Assembly: GCA_910587625.1 (NCBI GenBank)
Contig: CAJUMW010000013.1
Location: 255-59,347 of the forward strand
Source of the DNA: an uncultured Christensenellaceae bacterium
Lineage (GTDB): Bacteria > Bacillota > Clostridia > Christensenellales > Borkfalkiaceae
Length of the DNA: 59,093 bases
Reading direction: 5' to 3'
Both the position numbers and the translations under genes were made by a program. Position 1 is the stretch's first letter; every line of letters begins with the position of its first letter. A model generated the notes under the pieces. The model was not told the DNA's origin. It ran no database searches and worked only from the letters and a program-made list of their open reading frames with translations. Positions 50,491-58,794 of this stretch are shown here, piece after piece.

Positions 50491-50532
50491 ATATCGTATA
50501 TATACGATATTACTTTGTTTTTGATTTGTCAA
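50491..50532 (-). promoter_or_regulatory. Promoter and 20-bp palindromic operator of the xis-int side
   Basis: Minus strand TTGACA (50527-50532), 17 bp, TATCGT (50504-50509). The -10 lies inside the perfect palindrome ATATCGTATATATACGATAT (50491-50510), so a bound regulator would block the promoter. Confidence 0.7.
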
Positions 50533-50546
50533 GCCTTTTTAGCATT

Positions 50547-50559
50547 ATTTTTTACTATT
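50547..50559. repeat. Left 13-bp target duplication of the IS
   Basis: ATTTTTTACTATT directly abuts the left end of the insertion sequence. The identical copy is at 52195-52207. Confidence 0.9.
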
Positions 50560-52194
50560 GCTCAATTGTAAGTTAAAGATCCACACCTAATGAAAACAGG
50601 GCAAAAATGCCAAAATATGCGGAAGTTACTTTTGCAAAGTTCCGCCCCGTTATTTTCAAAAGCCGAAATCGGCGCAAAACACCCAGAGATGAACGGTTTT
50701 TGCAAGACTAACGTCCACCCCTAATTTTAAAGTTCCACTATTTAGTCGTCCCGTTCGCTGTGTTTTGTCTTAATTTTTCAGTAACTTAGGTGTTAAGTTT
50801 ATGTCATCCGAAGGGATATAGCCTATGCCTAATTTATTGAGAATCTCTTTAGAATAAAGTAATTCAAAGACCTTGTACGGGCAGGAGTCGTTCAATTTTT
50901 TCCTGTTATAGGAATTAATATGGCTCATCATTAAATTTACTTTGTCCTGAGTCAGCTTATCGAAGCTAACGCCTTTAGGGATAATTCTTCGGATAAATTC
51001 GTGTGTTACTTCAATGCTGCCTTTTTGGTCGGGACGGTTTCTTTCACAATAGAAGATATATGTTCGCCGTTCTCCGTCTTTATCAAACTCCAACCGCATA
51101 GGATTAGAGAATTCGCTCCCGTTGTCTGTAAGGATAGCGGGAAACAATTTCATAAACGTTTCTCTCCCAAGCAGCTTGTCAAGTCTGTCAAAGATGTCTA
51201 TTACGCTTTTAGAAGTATTAGCGGGGCGAAGAAATGCAAGCATAAAGCCACATGACACGAAATGTATTGTTAAAAGAACGCTTCCTGCAATTCCGCCTTT
51301 TACGGTATCCATCTGCACTAAAGGCACGTCGTTTTTACTCATGAAGTTCAGATAGTCCTCATAGGTTCTTCCTTCGCGGCAATGAATATCAATTCTGTAT
51401 TCTTTGGGCTTTTTACGGATTCTGTAGCGCACCTTTCTCGGTAAATCAATATTCTTCAGCTCAAACACACCGCTGTCTATGTAATTATAGATTGTTTTCT
51501 CGCAGACCGTAAGTTCGTCCTTATGCGTATTGCATACGTGGTGAACAGATTGTCCGCGCAGAATCGGCAACGTTATAACACGTTCAAGTTGTAGCGCTTC
51601 TTCTTCACTAATTAAAAATCCTTTGCGCCTTTCGGATAAACATTTCAAATATTCGTTATGAGCGCTGGAGGCTTTATAATACTTCTTCTGTAATTGGCAG
51701 CTTCTTGTCTTTGGACAGCCGTTACAACAATAGGGCGGTTTGCTATGCCGTTCGCAACGGTGTTCTTCGTAGTCTTTACAATACGTGATACACCTGCCGC
51801 AATAGGCACAGAATGAGTAGCAGTATTTGGCATCACATTGGTTACGTTTCTTGCAAGACGTTGCTTTCTTACATGGATTATAGTGTCTGCCGCCGCTACC
51901 CGTTTCTTTTATTATTAGGTGTTTCTTTATTTCCTTAGATATAGTGGTGGGATCTCGTTTCAACTCCTTTGCAATTTTGCGGATACTTTTGCCTTGACTT
52001 AAGAGCGTATAGATTTCTATTCGTTCGCTCAATTTCAAATGTTTGTATTTTGCCATGATTTTTCCTTTCACAGCTTCTACGGGACATTTGTATTATCTCA
52101 AATGGCTTTACTATCCGTAAACTTCTTTTGCAAATCTAACTTCTACATCGTTGATTTTTATTTTACAATGTGGAACTTTCTTTTACAATTAAGC
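50560..52194. mobile_element. IS30-family insertion sequence, 1635 bp
   Basis: Bounded by imperfect 26-bp inverted repeats: GCTCAATTGTAAGTTAAAGA... at 50560-50585 and its counterpart at 52169-52194, of the form GCTTAATTGTAA...AAAGTTCCACA. It is flanked by a 13-bp perfect direct repeat and encodes one IS30-type transposase. A second repeat-like AAAGTTCCAC lies inside at about 50731-50741, and TCCACMCCTAAT occurs twice (50580 and 50711). Between 50586 and 50769 no gene is seen, only short stems. Confidence 0.88.
50770..52056 (-). CDS. IS30-family transposase
   Basis: A 428-residue DDE transposase. The N-terminal helix-turn-helix (LKLSERIEIYTLLSQGKSIRKIAKELKRDPTTISKEI) is IS30-type. A Cys-rich insert (about 60-115) with more than a dozen Cys follows. 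The catalytic residues lie in VQMDTVKGG (about 250), ILTDNGSEFSNP (about 313) and the downstream Glu (KGSIEVTHEFIRRIIPKG, about 350). The start at 52056 follows AAAGGAAAAA. The frame is intact, so the IS could be active. Confidence 0.93.
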   Translation of the reverse strand: MAKYKHLKLSERIEIYTLLSQGKSIRKIAKELKRDPTTISKEIKKHLIIKETGSGGRHYNPCKKATSCKKRNQCDAKYCYSFCAYCGRCITYCKDYEEHRCERHSKPPYCCNGCPKTRSCQLQKKYYKASSAHNEYLKCLSERRKGFLISEEEALQLERVITLPILRGQSVHHVCNTHKDELTVCEKTIYNYIDSGVFELKNIDLPRKVRYRIRKKPKEYRIDIHCREGRTYEDYLNFMSKNDVPLVQMDTVKGGIAGSVLLTIHFVSCGFMLAFLRPANTSKSVIDIFDRLDKLLGRETFMKLFPAILTDNGSEFSNPMRLEFDKDGERRTYIFYCERNRPDQKGSIEVTHEFIRRIIPKGVSFDKLTQDKVNLMMSHINSYNRKKLNDSCPYKVFELLYSKEILNKLGIGYIPSDDINLTPKLLKN

Positions 52195-52207
52195 ATTTTT
52201 TACTATT
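52195..52207. repeat. Right 13-bp target duplication of the IS
   Basis: ATTTTTTACTATT, identical to 50547-50559. It lies just downstream of the methyltransferase gene. Confidence 0.9.
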
Positions 52208-52210
52208 CGC

Positions 52211-52804
52211 CTATGAAAATTTTTGTTTTTTGAAGATTAACCAATAACTATGCGATTTGGCTACACAATTTTGCTGTTTTGCGTCTTTTTGATATTTTCG
52301 CTTTGTTGCCTTAATGAGAATATCTTTGAGAATAAACCCGTTATGCATAGCAAAATTGATAATATCATTATGCGTACAATAAAACTTCCCGTCAGTCATA
52401 TCTTGACATTTGAACGCAAGTACACCTCCTTTTAATAATTTTTTATGTATCGCCAATATACTTTGTTGATACATTTTTAATAAATCTTCATAACTTTTGA
52501 AATAGTTAAAACGAGCGCACATTTTGTCGCTGTTTTTTGACACCCTGCTTCTAAACAAAAATGGGGGATCAAAAACAACGCTCGTTAAACTATTGTCAAA
52601 ATATGTCTTTAATAATGTGCTGTCATCTTTTGTTACAAAATCATGTAACGGAATCAAATCGCTACATTGTTTCGGCTTTTCAAGTCCTTTCCAAAAAACA
52701 CCTTTGGAATATGTAACGTCAGCATCATACCATTTTTTTAAATGAATATCTCTAATTGCTTTTAAGATTTCGCTATCTTGTTCAAATACGCTTAAATATC
52801 GCAA
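52211..52804 (-). CDS. DNA N-6/N-4 amino-methyltransferase-like protein
   Basis: A 197-residue protein with the catalytic motif DPPF (SVVFDPPFLFRS, about 87-98) and a typical later strand LLKGGVLAFKCQDM (about 128-141), ending AKSHSYWLIFKKQ. The SAM-binding FxGxG motif is not obvious, so the permutation class is unclear. The start is TTG after AAGGGGA. Base composition is more AT-rich than that of its neighbours. It may protect the element from host restriction, which is inference. The IS lies 4 nt beyond the stop, just past the 13-bp duplication. Confidence 0.75.
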   Translation of the reverse strand: MRYLSVFEQDSEILKAIRDIHLKKWYDADVTYSKGVFWKGLEKPKQCSDLIPLHDFVTKDDSTLLKTYFDNSLTSVVFDPPFLFRSRVSKNSDKMCARFNYFKSYEDLLKMYQQSILAIHKKLLKGGVLAFKCQDMTDGKFYCTHNDIINFAMHNGFILKDILIKATKRKYQKDAKQQNCVAKSHSYWLIFKKQKFS

Positions 52805-52831
52805 TCCGCAAATCCCCTTACACTAACTGAT

Positions 52832-54886
52832 TTATCCCGTTACAAGTGCCGCGATACCGCGAATAAGGAACGGGCAAGCTACAACGATCACCGCGATTAC
52901 CACCAAGCCGATTACATAGTTTATAAGCATTTTCTTTGCTTTTTCTTTTTCCTCGTTCTTTTGGGCAATAGCTATCATCACGCCAATGATTATGCTCCAC
53001 ACTCCTGCCGAAGCAAGCAGCACCCACCACATATACGGTTCGTACTGTTCAAACAAATACTCGACGTAGTTGGTTACTTCTTCGTACTGATCGCCAAGCT
53101 CTTGCTTATAACTATGTCCGCATACCGCACAAGTATAAGTCCTTGTTACTTTCCCTTTTGCCGAAGCCGAGTCGGTTATGGTATAGTTATGTCCGTTAGC
53201 GGTTATATTGGTGTCGAATACGTCGCCGCAAATTTCGCAAGTGCTACGACGAAGTCCGTCTGCCGTACACGTCGGCGCGGTTATTACTTCGTTGGTATAA
53301 TTATGTCCCGTAGGCAAAGTGCCGTCCGTTTCAAAATAACTGCTGTCGCACACCTGACAAGTAAACACCGTCTTTCCGTATTCCGTGCAGGAAGCCGGCA
53401 TATACGTCGATTCGTAGTTATGACCGAGCGGGTTAGTATAATTGTCCGTATAGCTGTCACCGCACCGCGTACAAGTATAAACGGTATAGCCGCCGCTCGT
53501 ACAAGTGGCAACGGATGTTGAAGCAACGTAGTAATGCCCCGTTTCTTCTATGGAATAATCCGTGTAACTATTGCCGCATTGGATACAATCATACCGCAAA
53601 TACCCGCCGTGCGTACACGTCGGCTTTTCCAATGACTCCACATAGCAATGGTCTATGATGTAAGGATAAACTGCGCTATTTGTTTTGGATGATAATTTTA
53701 TCGTGTGTTCGCCCTCAGCTCTAATCCACGTTCCTTTTGTATAAGTCGCACCATCAAGCGTTGCCGTCCACGACGGTCTGTCCCAAGTGAAATACACACT
53801 GTTGTCCGTGTCTGATTTTACAAATTCACCGCTCAATTCCGTTCCGAGCTTTACCCATTTTTCTTCTGTCCTGTTGCCATAATCATCTTCGGCATAGAAA
53901 TAATAGGTAGCGTCGTCAGCCGAACTCGTTACGGTATAACCGCCACGTCTTGTGTTCCAGCTACCACCGTCGATTTTATAGTAAAGCGTAACGCTCTCTG
54001 AATTATCCTCAGCTTTCACGGTAAAGCCCTTGTTCGTATTTGAGCCGAAGCTCGCATTCAAACAAGTCATTGTTGGTACGGTATCGTCAAAGTTTACATA
54101 GTAATAGCCTGACTGATTCCCTGCATTGTCCTCGGCATAGAAAGTATATCTTCCGTTCGCGCTTCCTTTATTTACGGTTGTAGAAGTACCGACGGAATAA
54201 AACGTGCTGTTGTTCGGAGTTTTCATATACATAGTCTTTACACCGCTACCGCTGTCCGTTGCCGAAACCGTAAATGCGCTGTTGATATACTTGCCCGTCG
54301 TTGACGTACTCGCACCGTTAATTGTTGGCGCACCCTTATCTATCTTAAATTCAAAAGAACCGTCAAATCTCGCGCCCCAACCTGCACGAGAGTTAATTAC
54401 TCCACCGCCACTTGCCGATATTGATACTTTATATGTACCTTCATTTAAACCGCTTACCGTTGCTTTATTTGAGCCGGACGCTAATCTTGTACCGCTTAAA
54501 TTGCTTATCTCAACAGTCATACTGATACTTGATGTTGCTTCTACCGTAACCTCTGTCGAATCTATAAAACCGCCGCTTACAAAGCTACCCGTTCCCGAAG
54601 TAGAACTCCCGTACATAAAAACCGATACCGTATAATTCGACCTATTTGCGCCCCAAGTATAAGAAGCGCTATATACCCCTTGTCCCGAACGCGGGTATTG
54701 TGATGCCCCACCACCCGTTCCGTAAGTATAAGTTGCTGAATAATCGAAAGCAACCGCATATTTTGGCGTGGTTGCAGCGCTTGCCATATTTGCGCCTTTC
54801 GGCACAATCAACACTAAAAGCGCAAGCAAGCCAATACAAACGGTAAACAATAATACCGTTAAAATTCTATTAGTTTTAGTTTTCAC
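52832..54886 (-). CDS. Surface protein fused to a VirB2-like pilin domain
   Basis: A 684-residue protein. An N-terminal signal or anchor segment (about 5-38) is followed by a beta-rich region and Ig-like repeats with bacterial Ig features (KGAPTINGAST, YTFYAEDNAGNQ, DDTVPTMTC; about 130-330). Four to five Cys/His repeats of about 40 residues follow (CTxGGYxxYxCxxCGxSYTD then GHNY; about 420-585). The C-terminal end has two membrane helices (about 612-634 and 650-672) whose linker IAIAQKNEEKEKAKKML resembles the VirB2-like protein of the same operon. GTG at 54886 follows AGAGGGAGAAA; a GTG nine codons earlier is possible. It overlaps virB4. Confidence 0.85.
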   Translation of the reverse strand: MKTKTNRILTVLLFTVCIGLLALLVLIVPKGANMASAATTPKYAVAFDYSATYTYGTGGGASQYPRSGQGVYSASYTWGANRSNYTVSVFMYGSSTSGTGSFVSGGFIDSTEVTVEATSSISMTVEISNLSGTRLASGSNKATVSGLNEGTYKVSISASGGGVINSRAGWGARFDGSFEFKIDKGAPTINGASTSTTGKYINSAFTVSATDSGSGVKTMYMKTPNNSTFYSVGTSTTVNKGSANGRYTFYAEDNAGNQSGYYYVNFDDTVPTMTCLNASFGSNTNKGFTVKAEDNSESVTLYYKIDGGSWNTRRGGYTVTSSADDATYYFYAEDDYGNRTEEKWVKLGTELSGEFVKSDTDNSVYFTWDRPSWTATLDGATYTKGTWIRAEGEHTIKLSSKTNSAVYPYIIDHCYVESLEKPTCTHGGYLRYDCIQCGNSYTDYSIEETGHYYVASTSVATCTSGGYTVYTCTRCGDSYTDNYTNPLGHNYESTYMPASCTEYGKTVFTCQVCDSSYFETDGTLPTGHNYTNEVITAPTCTADGLRRSTCEICGDVFDTNITANGHNYTITDSASAKGKVTRTYTCAVCGHSYKQELGDQYEEVTNYVEYLFEQYEPYMWWVLLASAGVWSIIIGVMIAIAQKNEEKEKAKKMLINYVIGLVVIAVIVVACPFLIRGIAALVTG

Positions 54887-57521
54887 TTTCTCCCTCCTCT
54901 TTCTTTTCTTCACTTAATAATTCTCTTGCGCAATTACCTGCCTGAATACGCACGCAAGCGCGAAGCTCCGTCGAGCCTACGAAAAACGCTTGTCCCGTTA
55001 CCGCCGAAATAATCATACGCTGTTCCTCGTCGTTGAAGCTATCACCCGTTCTGTAAACGTCCAAGACATCTTTCATATCGGGTGCACTCAATTTGAAAAT
55101 AAACGTGTACTGACTGTTCTTAATTATCGCGCTCGTCTTGCCGCGTAATTCCTCGTTGGCGTTCCAATCGGCTATGTTCTGCGTTGCCGGAATAAAACTG
55201 CCGTTGTACTTTCGTATTCTCTTACTCATTGAATAAAAGAAGTCTAACGCTATCGGGAATTTCGGATCTATGTAGAGATGCGCTTCGTCCGCTATTATAA
55301 GCGTTCGCAAGTTCGCACCGTTCTTGTTGCGCTCTCTCGCGTTTATAACTTCTTGCTCTATAAAGCGGAATACCAAAAGCATTTGCGCGTTTGCCACTAC
55401 GTTGTTCTTATTCGCAAATAGCGACTGAAAATCGAAGTCGATAAGGTTGGCGTTTACTTGCAACGTACTCGGCGCGTTCCATATATCTGAATAGCGACCG
55501 TTTACAAACTTCTGCAAGTACAATTCCGCCGTGCGCATATCTCTTTTCGTCAGTTCGTCCATTTGCGCCGTATCTTTGCTTTGTAGCGTTTCGAGCAAGT
55601 CCGAGAATAACGGGAAGTAGTCCGCAGGGAACTCCGAGCAGTCTGTATTCTCCGTTATACCCATACGCTCGTATGTTTCGACCGTAAGATTATTGATTAG
55701 CTCTATGACGTCGAGCGGCGCGTCCGCAAGCACGATTTTGAAAAAGCTCTCTAACATTTTAAGGTGCGTGTTAAACGTAACTTTACTATCCGCTACGCTT
55801 CCGTCCTCCGTGAGTATTTTATATATATGGAAAGGATTGATTCTGCCCTCTCTCGCGTTACCCACGTTGATGACGTTGCCGTAAAGATTGCGCGTTAAAG
55901 CAAGGTATTCGGCTTCGGGATCCAACATAATAACTCTCGTTCCGTTAGACCACTCGTTAAGAATAAGGTTTTTCAAAAAGTAAGATTTACCGCTCCCCGA
56001 TTTGCCTATAATGAACGCATTGCTGTTCTGATATAAGTTCCCGCGCTTCCACATATTGAAAATAAACGGAAAGCCCGTCTTGTTGTTCTCGCCGAGAAGT
56101 ATGCCGCCCTCGTCCATAACGAAAGTACGAACGAACGGAAAAGCCGCCGCGAGCGACGAACTGTTTATTCCACGCTCTTGGCTTTTAAGCGTTGATATGG
56201 GCGATACCGCCGCAGACTTGAACCCTTCGATTTGCAAACCGTATAACGTGGATGGTCTGAAATTGCCCGTCATCATCGAACGACGCGCCGCTTTTTTGTA
56301 GCTATCGTTATTCGTGTAGTTGTAAGCCGTTACCGTAAGCGTTACGTCGAATAAGCTCTCGTTCTCGGTCTGCAATGCGTCCAAAAGCGTGTCCATTGTT
56401 GCCCTATGCGTTTCCGCGCTGTTCGCCTCGCTTGCCTTATCAGATATGATTTGTTTCGTTTCCATCTCGCCGATACATTTGTCGATACGGCGAATCGCTT
56501 TGAACTTGTCAACGGGTTTAACGTGCATTACCACCTTTGTATTTGGTATATTAAAAAGCTCTGCACCCCAAGCGTTCTTTACTCGCAAGGGATAATCCGA
56601 TACCGCCAATACTGCGGCTTCCGTACCGTCCACCTTATACCTATTGGCGTGGAATACAATCTCTTTCGGCTTTACCCAATCAAGAAGCTCCTCGTCTTTC
56701 AAGTCTTTGATTTCTCTTTCATCGAAGTTACGCGAAAAGCTGTACTTTAAGAATACCGCCGTATCACGCATACCGAGAAGCTGTGTGCCGAGTCCGCACT
56801 TTGCAATTTCGCTCGCTACGTTTACCGCCGTACTTTCCAAGTCAAGCTCGTTTCTGCCGTATATAATAACGTAGTAGTCCGATATGTACTGTTTACGGAT
56901 ATTGTTCAACCTGTCAATGCGGTCTATCCTCTCGGATAAAATGTTTTCCTTTATTGCCATAATTCCGCTTTCCTCATCGCTGTCCTTTACCGCCGTAAGC
57001 CTTGCAAATAAATCACTTGCAAAACCGTCCAAGTTTACGGGACGGTCTATCTTTACGATATCCGCGCTCTGATTTTGGTCTAACTGTTTCAAAGCATTAG
57101 CAAAATAGTTGATGTCTATATTCTGCTGAACGACGTCCTCAATGCCAAAGTTCTTTTGTCCGACCTTAATCACTCTGCCGTACATACCGCCTTTATAAAC
57201 GATAAGTCCGCTGTCCTTGATTCCCTTCAAATCAAAGATTACGTCCACCCGCTCTTTCATATTTTTTGCATATTGTAAGTATTTCTTTTTCGAGAACAGA
57301 AACCGTATATTCTCAAAAACGCAAGTATAGAAAATACCGTCCGGCGTAGGAATAAACATACCTACCGCTACAAGCCCCAAGATTACGGCTAATACCCATT
57401 GCCCCATTGTTACGGCTATAAAGATAATGCCGAATACGATAAGCGCAACGATAACGTCCGCCATAGAGTAACATTTCCATACCGTATTTTTTACCTTTAC
57501 CTTTTTAGGAATTATCCTCAT
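54876..57521 (-). CDS. VirB3-VirB4 fusion ATPase of type IV secretion
   Basis: An 881-residue protein. The N-terminus (about 15-75) has two membrane segments and the FENIRFLFSKKKY end typical of PrgI/VirB3, fused to a VirB4 ATPase. The core (about 90-480) is VirB4/TraE-like. Walker A is IIGKSGSGKS (about 503-512) and Walker B LIIADEAHLY (about 743-752), with arginine and glutamine motifs after it (ATQNIADW). It energises pilus assembly and DNA transfer at the inner face of the membrane. It overlaps virB6 by 4 nt. Confidence 0.94.
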   Translation of the reverse strand: MRIIPKKVKVKNTVWKCYSMADVIVALIVFGIIFIAVTMGQWVLAVILGLVAVGMFIPTPDGIFYTCVFENIRFLFSKKKYLQYAKNMKERVDVIFDLKGIKDSGLIVYKGGMYGRVIKVGQKNFGIEDVVQQNIDINYFANALKQLDQNQSADIVKIDRPVNLDGFASDLFARLTAVKDSDEESGIMAIKENILSERIDRIDRLNNIRKQYISDYYVIIYGRNELDLESTAVNVASEIAKCGLGTQLLGMRDTAVFLKYSFSRNFDEREIKDLKDEELLDWVKPKEIVFHANRYKVDGTEAAVLAVSDYPLRVKNAWGAELFNIPNTKVVMHVKPVDKFKAIRRIDKCIGEMETKQIISDKASEANSAETHRATMDTLLDALQTENESLFDVTLTVTAYNYTNNDSYKKAARRSMMTGNFRPSTLYGLQIEGFKSAAVSPISTLKSQERGINSSSLAAAFPFVRTFVMDEGGILLGENNKTGFPFIFNMWKRGNLYQNSNAFIIGKSGSGKSYFLKNLILNEWSNGTRVIMLDPEAEYLALTRNLYGNVINVGNAREGRINPFHIYKILTEDGSVADSKVTFNTHLKMLESFFKIVLADAPLDVIELINNLTVETYERMGITENTDCSEFPADYFPLFSDLLETLQSKDTAQMDELTKRDMRTAELYLQKFVNGRYSDIWNAPSTLQVNANLIDFDFQSLFANKNNVVANAQMLLVFRFIEQEVINARERNKNGANLRTLIIADEAHLYIDPKFPIALDFFYSMSKRIRKYNGSFIPATQNIADWNANEELRGKTSAIIKNSQYTFIFKLSAPDMKDVLDVYRTGDSFNDEEQRMIISAVTGQAFFVGSTELRACVRIQAGNCARELLSEEKKEEGESEN

Positions 57522-58726
57522 ACACTACCTCCTTCGGTTGCGCTTGTATCAGAGCCACCGTCGTCTATATATTTTTCATCGGCACCGCTATCGTCCGAAC
57601 TTCCACTATCCGAGCTACCGCCGCCGTTATTATTCGAGTGCCTATTATGTCTAACTGCGTGGGCAACTCCTTTAACGCCTTTCCAAGCCAAGCCGATTGT
57701 CATTGCGCTTGCTACCCTTCCGCCATAATATGCCGAACGCAACCAACCGCCGCCCGCGTGCATATCGTCCGCCGTTCCAAACAGCCGAGCAAACAAAGTC
57801 TGTCCTGCGGGGATTACCATAGCTCCGCCGACAATCATAAATATCGTGAACATAGCATTACCGAAACCGCTTACGCCCGACAAGCACATCTGTTGTATAA
57901 GCGGCAATAAAAGTACAAACACATTGACGGACAATACCGCGCCATAAGCAAGTATGATTTTCGTTACGAACTGTTCCCGCCAATTTTTGAACCGCGCACC
58001 GTCATCAAGCGGAAGCGTGGACATTGAAACGGGCATACAGAAATACAAATAAATGATTTCGTATATTCGCTTTGCAAGATTAAGTACGGCGATAATCAGC
58101 GCGATCCCGAGCGCAATACTCGCAATTAGCGCGGGCAGATACATAAACGTATTCGGGTTGACCATACCGTTACATTTCCAACTTGTGGGCCATATACCGA
58201 AAAGCGCGGCGTTATACCCGCCGAAAATATCCGATACGGATAAGCTCGTTACATTGATTTTATTGATGTTGTAACCGTTTATCCAATTCCCCACACACGC
58301 ATTGAATAACGCATTTGAGAGTTTATTTGAGTTGTCGATTTGGAATATTCGGGCAAGCAACTGTAAAAGTGAATTTGCGATAAGTATTCCCAAGAATACA
58401 ACCGCGAGCATAGCCATTGTGCCAAGCAAAGCCAAAAAGAATTTACCAACGATACTCGATATATTTCGATTGTTCGCTACCATATTCTTCACAAGCCCGA
58501 CTATTGTAAAGATACAAGTCAGACCTACCGCCAATATGAAGATACACCAAAATATTGTGCCAACCGTACTGTTGCCCGCAAGGTATTCGATTATGTTCAC
58601 AGACTGACTGTTCACTCTTACATTCGTAACTCCTGCTATTGCCGAAAATATTTCCATAAGCCCGTCTATGAGCTGTAAAAGCCATAAAAATAATTGCAGA
58701 CAAAGCTCTTGAAAAAATATTAGCAT
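57518..58726 (-). CDS. VirB6/TrbL-like conjugation membrane protein
   Basis: A 402-residue protein with about six membrane segments spread between residues 15 and 300. The acidic, Ser/Asp/Gly-rich C-terminal tail (about 350-402) is predicted to be disordered. This matches the CD0411/TrbL type of Bacillota conjugative elements, the channel part of the secretion system. The start overlaps nothing. The stop overlaps the virB4 start (ATGA). Confidence 0.88.
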   Translation of the reverse strand: MLIFFQELCLQLFLWLLQLIDGLMEIFSAIAGVTNVRVNSQSVNIIEYLAGNSTVGTIFWCIFILAVGLTCIFTIVGLVKNMVANNRNISSIVGKFFLALLGTMAMLAVVFLGILIANSLLQLLARIFQIDNSNKLSNALFNACVGNWINGYNINKINVTSLSVSDIFGGYNAALFGIWPTSWKCNGMVNPNTFMYLPALIASIALGIALIIAVLNLAKRIYEIIYLYFCMPVSMSTLPLDDGARFKNWREQFVTKIILAYGAVLSVNVFVLLLPLIQQMCLSGVSGFGNAMFTIFMIVGGAMVIPAGQTLFARLFGTADDMHAGGGWLRSAYYGGRVASAMTIGLAWKGVKGVAHAVRHNRHSNNNGGGSSDSGSSDDSGADEKYIDDGGSDTSATEGGSV

Positions 58727-58794
58727 TTAACCTCCTTTCTCCGAAAAGTAAGGCGGCAAGTTTACCCTGCCGCCCAGTTCAGAATTTAATTCTT

